A stretch of DNA of 6,948 bases from Bacteroidota bacterium (GTDB lineage: Bacteria; Bacteroidota; Kryptoniia; Kryptoniales; JAKASW01). The stretch is taken from positions 1 to 6,948 of the forward strand of contig JAJYGB010000039.1 of assembly GCA_021785235.1 (NCBI GenBank). The letters run 5' to 3'. Below, piece by piece: positions 1 through 5,967 of the stretch. Every line of letters starts with the position of its first letter. Position 1 is the stretch's first letter. The position numbers and the translations under genes are program-made. Below the pieces are notes generated by a model. The model was not told where the DNA came from and made no database searches. It saw only the letters and a list, made by a program, of their open reading frames with translations.

Positions 1-450
1 ATGGCAAGAGAATTTGCCCGAAGGCTGAACAAGCCTATGATGGACTATTATCTCGATATGGCGTTCCCCTGGAGAAGATTTCTCGCTCACGCCGACAAGA
101 AACGAGAGTTTACGGCGACGCTCGATTCTGATTCCGTTATGGTTGAGGGCCGGGTATGCTTCCTGATTTCTTACAAAGTCGACGCTGAAGGTGATTCCCT
201 CAGCGCCGTGGGAGGAGGGAAGATTTGGCTTGACACTCACACACTTCTACCGGTGAGGACGGATCGCAATTTCAACACAAAGACCGATCGCGGAAACGCG
301 CAAGTCGTTTCGACTTCCGAATTTGGCGCGATCCCTGGCGGAGTGCCGGTCTTGTTGAAGAGCGAGACGAGGACTGTCCCCAAGTTTTTCTTTGTGAGCT
401 TGGGGGCGATCAAAACAATGGTTGAACAATCTGACTTTAATCTGGAGTGA
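1..450 (+). CDS. LolA-like / outer-membrane lipoprotein-sorting-type protein, C-terminal part (tentative)
   Basis: This frame is open from base 1 to the TGA at 448-450 (149 residues). It has no signal peptide and no membrane segment, and the start sits exactly on the window edge, so the true start may lie upstream. The segment GGGKIWLDTHTLLPVRTDR (about residues 71-89) resembles the strand-turn-strand 'G-x-IWID-x-x-T-x-LPVR' seen in LolA/LolB-fold periplasmic proteins. The rest alternates short beta-type stretches such as RVCFLISYKV and PVLLKSETRT. If the assignment is right, the full protein would be an exported beta-barrel-half protein that binds lipid or lipoprotein, and what is seen here is its C-terminal half. 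The stop codon is 3 bases before pgk and the gene's last codons carry the pgk ribosome-binding site, so the two are probably co-transcribed. The family call rests on pattern resemblance only; a protein of unknown function is the alternative. Confidence 0.45.
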   Translation: MAREFARRLNKPMMDYYLDMAFPWRRFLAHADKKREFTATLDSDSVMVEGRVCFLISYKVDAEGDSLSAVGGGKIWLDTHTLLPVRTDRNFNTKTDRGNAQVVSTSEFGAIPGGVPVLLKSETRTVPKFFFVSLGAIKTMVEQSDFNLE

Positions 451-453
451 AAA

Positions 454-1680
454 ATGGAGAATACTTTCAACAAGAAGACAATCGAGAACGTAAATGTAAA
501 GGGAAAGAAAGTTCTGGTCAGAGTGGATTTCAATGTGCCGCTTGACGAGAACAAGAACATTACGGACGATATCCGTATCGTGGAATCTCTCCCGACCATA
601 AAGAAGATTATGAAAGATGGCGGGATTCCTGTTCTAATGAGCCATCTTGGAAGACCGAAAGGCAAACCGAAGCCGGAATTTTCGCTGGCGCCGGTAGCCA
701 AGAGGCTTGGTGAGCTGCTTTCGACTAAAGTGATCATGGCGCCGGATTGTATCGGCGAAGCCACGAAAGCGGCGGTTGCATCGGCGAAACCTGGTGATGT
801 CGTACTCCTGGAGAACCTTCGCTTCCACGCGGAGGAAGAGGCGAACGATCCGGAATTCGCGAAGCAGCTCGCATCGCTCGGCGAGATTTACGTTAACGAC
901 GCGTTCGGCAGCGCTCACCGCGCGCATGCGTCCACGGAAGGGGTCACGAAGTTTCTCTCCGAAGGATCGATACGAAAGCCCGCCGTCGGCGGTTACTTGA
1001 TGGAAAAGGAATTAAAGTACCTTTCTCAGGCTGTCGGGAACCCGAACCGTCCTTACGTCGCGATTATTGGCGGCGCGAAGATCTCAGGGAAAATTGACGT
1101 TATCAACAACCTTCTTGGCAAAGTCGACGCGCTCATCATCGGCGGCGGAATGATGTTCACGTTCCTGAAGGCGATGGGAAAGGAAATCGGTAATTCGATA
1201 CTCGAAGCCGACAAGCTCGAGCTCGCGAAGGAACTCCTGGCTAAAACGAAAAGCGGGAAGGCGAAGCTCCTGCTTCCGGTGGACTGCGTCGTCGCGGAGA
1301 AATTCGAGAACACTGCTGCCAGCAAGGTGGTTAGTGTCGATTCGATACCGCAGGGTTGGGTTGGCATGGATATCGGTCCGAAGAGCATCGAACTTTTCAG
1401 CAAGGAAATTGCAAGTTCGAAGACCGTCGTTTGGAATGGGCCGATGGGAGTGTTCGAGATGGACAACTTCGCGGCCGGAACAAAGGCGATAGCCGATGCG
1501 CTTGTTGTTGCCACAAAAAAAGGCGCGGCTACTATCGTAGGCGGAGGAGATTCCGCGGCGGCAATAGCGAAATTCGGCCTGGAAAAACAGGTTTCGCACG
1601 TATCGACGGGCGGCGGCGCCTCCCTCGAATTCCTCGAAGGAAAAGTGCTCCCAGGTGTTGCAGCACTCAACAATAAATGA
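454..1680 (+). CDS. pgk: Phosphoglycerate kinase
   Basis: Cytoplasmic glycolytic enzyme that transfers phosphate from 1,3-bisphosphoglycerate to ADP, giving ATP and 3-phosphoglycerate. At 408 residues it has normal family length. The N-terminal substrate domain shows VRVDFNVP (22-29), SHLGRPKG (63-70), ENLRF with Arg123, and AHRAHAS with the basic-patch Arg156. The C-terminal nucleotide domain shows [10 protein letters not shown] (204-213), the WNGPMGVFE motif (327-335), GGGDSAAA (363-370) and STGGGASLE (384-392). All motifs expected of an active enzyme are present. The ATG at 454 is preceded by GGAG (444-447) with a 6-base spacer. That site lies inside the last codons of the upstream gene, which supports this start and suggests translational coupling. 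No intrinsic terminator follows, so read-through into the rhomboid gene is likely. Confidence 0.98.
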   Translation: MENTFNKKTIENVNVKGKKVLVRVDFNVPLDENKNITDDIRIVESLPTIKKIMKDGGIPVLMSHLGRPKGKPKPEFSLAPVAKRLGELLSTKVIMAPDCIGEATKAAVASAKPGDVVLLENLRFHAEEEANDPEFAKQLASLGEIYVNDAFGSAHRAHASTEGVTKFLSEGSIRKPAVGGYLMEKELKYLSQAVGNPNRPYVAIIGGAKISGKIDVINNLLGKVDALIIGGGMMFTFLKAMGKEIGNSILEADKLELAKELLAKTKSGKAKLLLPVDCVVAEKFENTAASKVVSVDSIPQGWVGMDIGPKSIELFSKEIASSKTVVWNGPMGVFEMDNFAAGTKAIADALVVATKKGAATIVGGGDSAAAIAKFGLEKQVSHVSTGGGASLEFLEGKVLPGVAALNNK

Positions 1681-1709
1681 TTAAAATGGAAACAGACGGA
1701 GGTTTATAG

Positions 1710-1736
1710 GTGTTGAGTAAGGTGAAGGAAATATGA
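1710..1736 (+). promoter_or_regulatory. Possible 8-codon upstream ORF coupled to the rhomboid start
   Basis: A GTG at 1710 follows GGAGG (1698-1702) with an ideal 7-base spacer. It opens a frame of eight codons (M/V-L-S-K-V-K-E-I) that ends in TGA at 1734-1736. That stop overlaps the rhomboid ATG (1733-1735) as ATGA, the usual geometry of translational coupling. The rhomboid also has its own AAGGTGA (1719-1725) 7 bases before its ATG, so the upstream frame may be a by-product of two tandem Shine-Dalgarno-like stretches. The arrangement is seen directly; translation and any regulatory role are inference. Confidence 0.3.
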
Positions 1737-2653
1737 GTTACTATACGAATTATTCGGGATACTATACGCCTCCGTCGAGTTTCAGATTCTTTCCGAAAGG
1801 GATGAAGTTTCTCCTCATCTCTACTTCGGCGGTCTTCCTCTTTCAGCTCTTCCTGCAGCTTGGCCTGCGAATCGGGCATGTATATCTGTACGATGTTTTC
1901 TTCAGACTCTTCGCGCTTTACCCTCTTGGTCAGGGGTTCCTGGTCTGGCAACTGGTAACCTACCTTTTTCTTCACGGCGGTTTCTTCCACATATTCTTCA
2001 ATCTCCTGGCGCTCTGGTTCTTCGGAGTTGAGCTGGAGAATCTTTGGGGGACCCGCAGGTTTTTGACTTTCTACTTCATCTGCGGAATCGGGGCCGGGAT
2101 ATCAAACATACTCCTCACCCCACTCTTCACGACACCGCTGCCGACGATCGGTGCATCGGGAGCCATCTACGGCGTCCTCCTCGCCTTCGGAATGCTTTTC
2201 CCAGAAGTGCCGGTCTACATCGCGTTTCTTTTCCCGATAAAGGCAAAATATGTCGTGGCGTTTTTCATCGCGATGGAGTTGTTCAACGGTGTCATGAACA
2301 CCTCTGATGGAATAGCGCACTTCGCCCACCTAGGCGGCGCGTTCGTCGCGTTCATATACCTTCTTTACTATCGGAGGTCAGTTCCTTCCTTTGGAAGACT
2401 TTCCGATTTCATGTCGAAGCAAAAGGAAGCATTGACAAGCAAGATTCGGCCGAAGAAGAAATATTCAGATACCAACGTTATTACGGATGTCAATTTCAGG
2501 GAGGTGAAGCCGCGCCGGGAAGTTCACGATGAAGGCGGTTTCAGCCAGGCGAAGCTCGACGAGATTCTGGACAAGATAAGCGCGTCCGGATATGACTCGC
2601 TGACTGAAGACGAAAAGAAAGTTTTATTCAATGCCAGTAAGAAGTTAAATTAG
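1733..2653 (+). CDS. Rhomboid-family intramembrane serine protease
   Basis: Polytopic inner-membrane protease that cleaves transmembrane substrates within or near the bilayer. The 306 residues begin with a short Tyr/Pro-rich cytoplasmic stretch, followed by about six membrane helices (roughly 25-47, 70-98, 107-130, 139-156, 160-182, 194-213). Family hallmarks are all present: HGGFFHIFFN with His86 and Asn90 (matching the GlpG His150/Asn154 oxyanion-hole pair), GASGAIYG with nucleophile Ser142, and AHFAHLGG with catalytic His199. The soluble tail (about 215-306) is Lys/Arg/Glu-rich and ends in an acidic helical segment, LDEILDKISASGYDSLTEDE (275-294). Tails of this kind recur in rhomboids from Bacteroidota-like lineages and may be a regulatory or substrate-docking element (inference). 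The ATG at 1733 is supported by AAGGTGA 7 bases upstream. The substrate cannot be predicted. The gene lies 52 bases after pgk and 52 before ispG. Confidence 0.95.
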   Translation: MSYYTNYSGYYTPPSSFRFFPKGMKFLLISTSAVFLFQLFLQLGLRIGHVYLYDVFFRLFALYPLGQGFLVWQLVTYLFLHGGFFHIFFNLLALWFFGVELENLWGTRRFLTFYFICGIGAGISNILLTPLFTTPLPTIGASGAIYGVLLAFGMLFPEVPVYIAFLFPIKAKYVVAFFIAMELFNGVMNTSDGIAHFAHLGGAFVAFIYLLYYRRSVPSFGRLSDFMSKQKEALTSKIRPKKKYSDTNVITDVNFREVKPRREVHDEGGFSQAKLDEILDKISASGYDSLTEDEKKVLFNASKKLN

Positions 2654-2660
2654 TTTTTAG

Positions 2661-2681
2661 AGAGCGGTCAACCCGCTTTTT
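2661..2681 (+). terminator. Weak hairpin with short T-run between rhomboid gene and ispG
   Basis: AGCGG (2663-2667) and CCGCT (2673-2677) form a 5-bp GC-rich stem around a 5-base loop, followed by TTTT (2678-2681). A G-T and an A-T pair could lengthen the stem at its base. The shape is that of an intrinsic terminator, but the stem is short and the T-run is minimal. It more likely attenuates than fully stops transcription from the upstream genes. ispG has no clear promoter of its own after it. Confidence 0.35.
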
Positions 2682-2705
2682 GACATAGATACGAGAGAGG
2701 ATACG

Positions 2706-3845
2706 ATGATAGAGCTGCCAGTAATTTCGAATCAGACGGAACGGGTAAACCCGCCATCTCCGGAGCTGCCGTTGAATTTCAATCAGCCGAAACGTAAGTC
2801 CAGAAAGGTGTTCATAGGTAAAGTCCCCGTGGGAGGCGGGGCCCCTATCACCGTCCAGACCATGACGAAGACGAAAACCTCCGATGTGGACGCGACAGTC
2901 AAGCAGATTGTCGAAGCGGCAGACGCGGGAAGCGATATCGTACGCGTCACGGTGAACGACAAGGAAGCGGCGGCAGCGATAGGGGAGATCGTCAAGCAGT
3001 CGCCCATCCCTGTAGTTGCGGATATACATTTCAACCACATATTTGCCATCAAAGCCCTCGAGGGAGGGGTGGCAAAGGTCAGACTGAATCCCGGCAATAT
3101 TGGAAGTGTGGACAGGATCCGGCAAGTCCTTTCCCTCGCGAAAGAAAGAAAGGTGCCCATAAGGATCGGGGTGAACTCGGGCTCGCTTGAGAAGGATATT
3201 CTTGAAAAGCACGGCTACCCGACGGCCGAAGCGCTTTACGAAAGTGCGATGCGGCACGTCAATATCTGCGAAGAGAATGACTTTCACGACGTTATTATCT
3301 CTGTCAAGTCAACCGACGTCCGCCTGATGATTGCCGCTTACCGGCTCATAGCGGAAAGGACAGACTATCCGCTTCATCTCGGAGTAACCGAGGCAGGCCC
3401 AACGAGAATAGGCACGATAAAGTCGTCGATCGGGATCGGTACTCTGCTCGCGGAAGGTATTGGCGACACTATAAGAGTTTCACTGACGGACGACCCGGTG
3501 AGAGAGGTCGAGGTTGGAAAAGAGATTTTGCGCTCGCTAGGTCTCGCGACGCGAAACGTCGAACTTATCGCTTGCCCGACATGCGGGAGGCTAGAGGTGG
3601 ATCTCTTCTCGATCACGAAACAGCTTGAAGAGCGCCTTGCCGGCATAAAGAAACCAGTGAAGATCGCGATACTCGGATGCGTCGTTAATGGTCCCGGCGA
3701 AGCGAGCGAAGCGGATATAGGTGTCGCTTGCGGAAAGGGAGTCGGCATACTCTACCGAAAAGGAGAAGTCATCCGCCGCGTGAAAGAGGAAGAGATAGTG
3801 AACGCTGTGGTAGAAGAAGTCGTCAAATTCCAACCGACAAATTGA
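2706..3845 (+). CDS. ispG: (E)-4-hydroxy-3-methylbut-2-enyl-diphosphate synthase (short, two-domain form)
   Basis: Cytoplasmic [4Fe-4S] enzyme of the MEP isoprenoid pathway. It reductively converts 2-C-methyl-D-erythritol 2,4-cyclodiphosphate to HMBPP, with electrons from flavodoxin or ferredoxin. The N-terminal TIM-barrel part carries VPVGGGAPITVQTMTKT (40-56), VADIHFN (104-110), VRLNPGNIG (125-133) and IRIGVNSGSLEKD (152-164). The C-terminal domain supplies the cluster ligands: IACPTCGR gives Cys290 and Cys293, and GCVVNGPGE gives Cys325 and Glu332. These sit exactly 20 positions later than the E. coli ligands (270, 273, 305, 312), so the core is colinear and the extra residues are an N-terminal extension of about 20 before the RKSRKVFIG start of homology. 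The ATG at 2706 has GAGAGG (2695-2700) with a 5-base spacer, and no other in-frame ATG precedes the core. At 379 residues it lacks the large insert domain found in plant, Chlamydia, Bacteroidota and Chlorobi enzymes. Confidence 0.97.
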   Translation: MIELPVISNQTERVNPPSPELPLNFNQPKRKSRKVFIGKVPVGGGAPITVQTMTKTKTSDVDATVKQIVEAADAGSDIVRVTVNDKEAAAAIGEIVKQSPIPVVADIHFNHIFAIKALEGGVAKVRLNPGNIGSVDRIRQVLSLAKERKVPIRIGVNSGSLEKDILEKHGYPTAEALYESAMRHVNICEENDFHDVIISVKSTDVRLMIAAYRLIAERTDYPLHLGVTEAGPTRIGTIKSSIGIGTLLAEGIGDTIRVSLTDDPVREVEVGKEILRSLGLATRNVELIACPTCGRLEVDLFSITKQLEERLAGIKKPVKIAILGCVVNGPGEASEADIGVACGKGVGILYRKGEVIRRVKEEEIVNAVVEEVVKFQPTN

Positions 3846-3884
3846 CTTTGATGAGAAATTGGAGTTCCAAGAGAACCTAAGCTA

Positions 3885-4229
3885 ATGAGCTGCATTTTCT
3901 GCGACATATCGGAAGGTAAGGCGGCGGCAGATTTCATCTTCAAAGACGGAGACGTGTTTGCCATCAGGGATGTCCATCCCGCCGCTCCGACACATATCCT
4001 TATCATCCCGAGGAAACATGTGGCTAGCCTCGCAGAAATGGAGTGGGTTGCCGACACTAATCTGGTTTCGAAGATGGTGGCCACGGCGGTCGATGTGGCC
4101 AGGAAAGTTTCTATTTCCGAAAGAGGTTACAGGCTGGTCTGGAACTGCCGAGCCGATGGCGGCCAGACGGTCAGTCATATACACCTTCATCTATTAGGCG
4201 GCAGGCAGATGAAATGGCCGCCGGGGTGA
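3885..4229 (+). CDS. HIT-family (HinT-like) nucleoside phosphoramidase/hydrolase
   Basis: Small cytoplasmic histidine-triad protein of 114 residues, the normal length for the Hint branch. Members hydrolyse AMP-linked phosphoramidates such as lysyl-AMP; the cellular substrate is usually unclear. The sequence opens with CIFCDI, a Cys3/Cys6 pair that in related proteins can contribute to zinc binding. It continues with FAIRDVHPAAPTHILIIPRKH (about 25-45) and ends with the triad HIHLHLL (98-104), whose middle residue His100 is the expected nucleophile. The C-terminal GGRQMKWPPG matches the Hint-type tail that closes the active site of the dimer. The ATG at 3885 lies 39 bases after ispG and lacks a clear Shine-Dalgarno site, but the conserved MSCIFC opening supports it. 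The last codons (GGGGTGA, 4223-4229) seem to serve as the ribosome-binding site of the next gene. Confidence 0.95.
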   Translation: MSCIFCDISEGKAAADFIFKDGDVFAIRDVHPAAPTHILIIPRKHVASLAEMEWVADTNLVSKMVATAVDVARKVSISERGYRLVWNCRADGGQTVSHIHLHLLGGRQMKWPPG

Positions 4230-4236
4230 TGATACA

Positions 4237-4524
4237 ATGAAAACGAACAGAGTAATATTCCTGGCGTGGTTCGCGCCGCTGATTTTCATGCTCATCGCGT
4301 TCTACGTCCTCTTTAACAGCCAGGCTCCGACGGCGGCGAAGGTGGTCTTCACGTCTGTACCGGTGCTTATATGGATCCTTGGCGGGTTCGCGATCTACCG
4401 TGAGTACCACGAACAGAAGAAAGAACGCCGCAGGGAAGAGGAGATTCTTGACGAGGTCAAACAAATATTGAATACTCCCAGGAACGCACCCGACAAGAGG
4501 CATTCTGAAGAACGAAGAGACTGA
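4237..4524 (+). CDS. Small two-helix membrane protein of unknown function
   Basis: The 95-residue product is not recognised. It has two hydrophobic segments, about residues 7-26 (IFLAWFAPLIFMLIAFYVLF) and 35-54 (KVVFTSVPVLIWILGGFAIY), separated by a short polar turn. A strongly charged, probably helical tail from about 55 to 75 (HEQKKERRREEEILDEVKQIL) follows, then a polar end. Positive-inside logic places the charged tail in the cytoplasm. The shape resembles small accessory or scaffold membrane proteins, but no motif gives a function. The start lies 7 bases after the HIT stop, and GGGGTGA, which includes that stop, works as the ribosome-binding site, so the two genes are probably co-translated. 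The following 154 bases hold no further gene. The gene is likely real because of the tight coupling and the coherent membrane topology. Confidence 0.75.
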   Translation: MKTNRVIFLAWFAPLIFMLIAFYVLFNSQAPTAAKVVFTSVPVLIWILGGFAIYREYHEQKKERRREEEILDEVKQILNTPRNAPDKRHSEERRD

Positions 4525-4655
4525 AGAGGTCGTGGAACATCAATGCGACGGAGGCAAGCCGCTTCAGGGGCGGTTGTGTGAATATCGCTATCATCTTGAC
4601 TGAAATGACTTTCCAAATTCTTCCGCAGCAAGCAACGATGCGGGCGGGCTTGGTT

Positions 4656-4678
4656 ACTCCTTTTCCGCGGAGTGTTGA
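4656..4678 (+). promoter_or_regulatory. Ribosome-binding site of the CPBP protease gene inside a possible short hairpin
   Basis: GGAG (4669-4672) is the Shine-Dalgarno site for the ATG at 4679, with a 6-base spacer. It can pair with the upstream ACTCC (4656-4660 with 4669-4673; 8-base loop TTTTCCGC), which would mask it in the mRNA. Five base pairs is marginal. The rest of the 154-base gap (4525-4678) shows no convincing promoter: TTGACT at 4596-4601 has no properly spaced -10 element, and the only other structure is a weak CCGC/GCGG pairing near 4560-4574. Confidence 0.35.
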
Positions 4679-5776
4679 ATGAATATCCCCGATTTCTTCT
4701 TGCGATACTGGCTTCTCATTGCCCTATACCAGGCAACTTGTGCCTTTGCCTCTTCTGCGGTAGCGGATCGTAAGCGACGCGACCAGGGGTACTGGTTTTT
4801 GTCCGGTCTAGTACTTGGAATATTTGCTCTCGCCGCGGTTATCATCGTCAAGAGACGTTCTGAGGAGCTCGCGCCGAAGAATAATCTCCTGCTGGATTCT
4901 GAGCACTACCTGCGGAGCGGATGGAGAGTAACACTTTTTCTCGTAGCCATAATCGCGATTTACTACATCTCCGCTATCCTGGCCAAGCTGACGGGCGTTG
5001 TACCGATACAATCTTTCTATTTCCTCTTTTACATCGACGTGATCATCGCAACGTACCTTCTCATTAGGTTCGTTGACAGACGAAGATTCGTCTCCGTCGG
5101 GATTCCTTATCACGGCAAGATCTGGAAAGAGTTGCTTCTCGGATTTCTGATTGGCGCGGTAATGATTGGGGCTGTCGGCGGAGTTGAGCTGGCGGCTGGT
5201 GCCATCAAGTTGAACATCAGGCCAGGGCAGAATTGGCTTCTCGTGATTAGAAACTTCGGATTGAGTTTCATCTTCTTCGGCTTTTTTGCGATGGGCGAAG
5301 AGCTGGTTTTCAGGGGCTATCCATTCCAGGCATTGATTGATGGGACTGGGGCCGTTGGCGCGACGATCCTCATGTCGATTTTTTTCGGTGCGATGCACCT
5401 GGCAAACCCTTCCGCGGATTTTCTGTCGACGCTGAACACGATGCTTGCTGGAGTCTGGCTTTCTCTGGCATACTTGAAGACTCGCGCGCTTTATTTCCCA
5501 TTCGGAATGCACTTCTCGTGGAATCTGGTGCAGAGTTTCTTTCTTTCGCTTCCTGTCAGCGGATTGCTCACGAACAGGACGATATTCGTTCCGACGGATT
5601 ACGGTCCCTATTGGCTTACGGGTGGAAGGTATGGTCCTGAAGCCGGAGTCGGCACGACGGTCGTGATCGCGGCCGCTATCGCTTATTTGCTCATCAGCAA
5701 GAAAATAAAGCCGGCATACGATTACGAGGCGACCAGGCAACGCTTTGCAGTTGCCGACAGGAGCAATGCCGCCTGA
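4679..5776 (+). CDS. CPBP-family (CAAX/Abi) intramembrane glutamic-type metalloprotease
   Basis: Polytopic membrane protein of 365 residues with the CPBP signature. Motif 1 is GEELVFRGYPFQAL with Glu207, Glu208 and Arg212. Motif 2 is FFGAMH with His240. Motif 3 is HFSWN with His278 and Asn282. These residues form the active site in the Rce1/CAAX-protease and bacteriocin-immunity relatives, so the protein is probably catalytically competent. Bacterial members are linked to peptide or pheromone processing, immunity to secreted peptides and envelope maintenance; the substrate here is unknown. Hydrophobic segments lie near 8-28, 39-57, 83-104, 112-131, 150-176, 187-205, 224-240, 252-268, 274-290 and 325-340. 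The first 62 residues form a separate-looking membrane hairpin with RKRRDQGYWFLSGLVLGIFA (31-50), a pattern also seen in small stand-alone membrane proteins. The start is supported by GGAG 6 bases upstream. No terminator with a T-run follows. Confidence 0.93.
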   Translation: MNIPDFFLRYWLLIALYQATCAFASSAVADRKRRDQGYWFLSGLVLGIFALAAVIIVKRRSEELAPKNNLLLDSEHYLRSGWRVTLFLVAIIAIYYISAILAKLTGVVPIQSFYFLFYIDVIIATYLLIRFVDRRRFVSVGIPYHGKIWKELLLGFLIGAVMIGAVGGVELAAGAIKLNIRPGQNWLLVIRNFGLSFIFFGFFAMGEELVFRGYPFQALIDGTGAVGATILMSIFFGAMHLANPSADFLSTLNTMLAGVWLSLAYLKTRALYFPFGMHFSWNLVQSFFLSLPVSGLLTNRTIFVPTDYGPYWLTGGRYGPEAGVGTTVVIAAAIAYLLISKKIKPAYDYEATRQRFAVADRSNAA

Positions 5777-5810
5777 CATCCGTTTAGTACCAAAAGGGTT
5801 ACAGAGTTCG

Positions 5811-5854
5811 AAGGGTCATGTGGGCTGCAAAATGTTCAACCCCAGGCAGAAGCT
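5811..5854 (+). repeat. Imperfect direct repeat, copy 1
   Basis: The 44 bases from AAGGGTCATG to AGGCAGAAGCT align without gaps to 5980-6023, with 33 identical positions (75%). The longest shared runs are AAATGTT and CCAGGCAG. Read in the frame that starts AAG at 5811, it encodes KGHVGCKMFNPRQKL. The frame stays open to TAA at 5940-5942, but no ribosome-binding site was found for it. Confidence 0.6.
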
Positions 5855-5913
5855 AAACAATTGCACAGAGTACAACAGAGAGAACAATTTCTTTCCGTGG
5901 ATCTATTTGCTTC

Positions 5914-5949
5914 TTCCGCACATTAATATCCCAATAAGGTAATGCGGAA
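5914..5949. repeat. Inverted repeat between the two direct-repeat copies
   Basis: TTCCGCA (5914-5920) is perfectly complementary to TGCGGAA (5943-5949). Allowing a 2-base bulge, the match extends to TTCCGC-ATTA against TAAT-GCGGAA, about 10 bp, around a 14-base AT-rich loop. No T-run follows on either strand, so it is not a standard intrinsic terminator. It ends 6 bases before the AAGGAGGT of the small ORF, so the RNA stem could influence access to that site. Confidence 0.5.
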
Positions 5950-5967
5950 TACTGCAAGGAGGTATCC

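Noticed and set aside
2680..2707. TTGACA (2680-2685) and TACGAT (2702-2707) as a sigma-70 promoter for ispG
   Set aside because: The spacing is 16, but the -10 would overlap the ispG ATG at 2706, so transcription would begin inside the gene with no later start before the conserved core.
3859..3870. TTGGAGTTCCAA near-palindrome between ispG and the HIT gene
   Set aside because: Only two 5-base arms around a 2-base centre; too short to call an operator and unable to form a stable hairpin.
4395..4631. 78-codon minus-strand frame over the small membrane protein gene and the following gap
   Set aside because: It is mostly antisense to the 4237-4524 gene, lacks a start signal, and its product shows no coherent domain or topology.
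4808..5779. 323-codon open frame on the minus strand opposite the CPBP gene
   Set aside because: It is antisense to a gene with complete CPBP motifs, its product is highly charged and low in recognisable motifs, and it has no supporting start signal; it is a codon-bias shadow.
5745..5942. 65-codon + strand frame starting inside the CPBP 3' end and covering repeat copy 1
   Set aside because: No ribosome-binding site precedes its ATG and its first part only reads through the CPBP gene end in another frame; kept only as context for the repeat.
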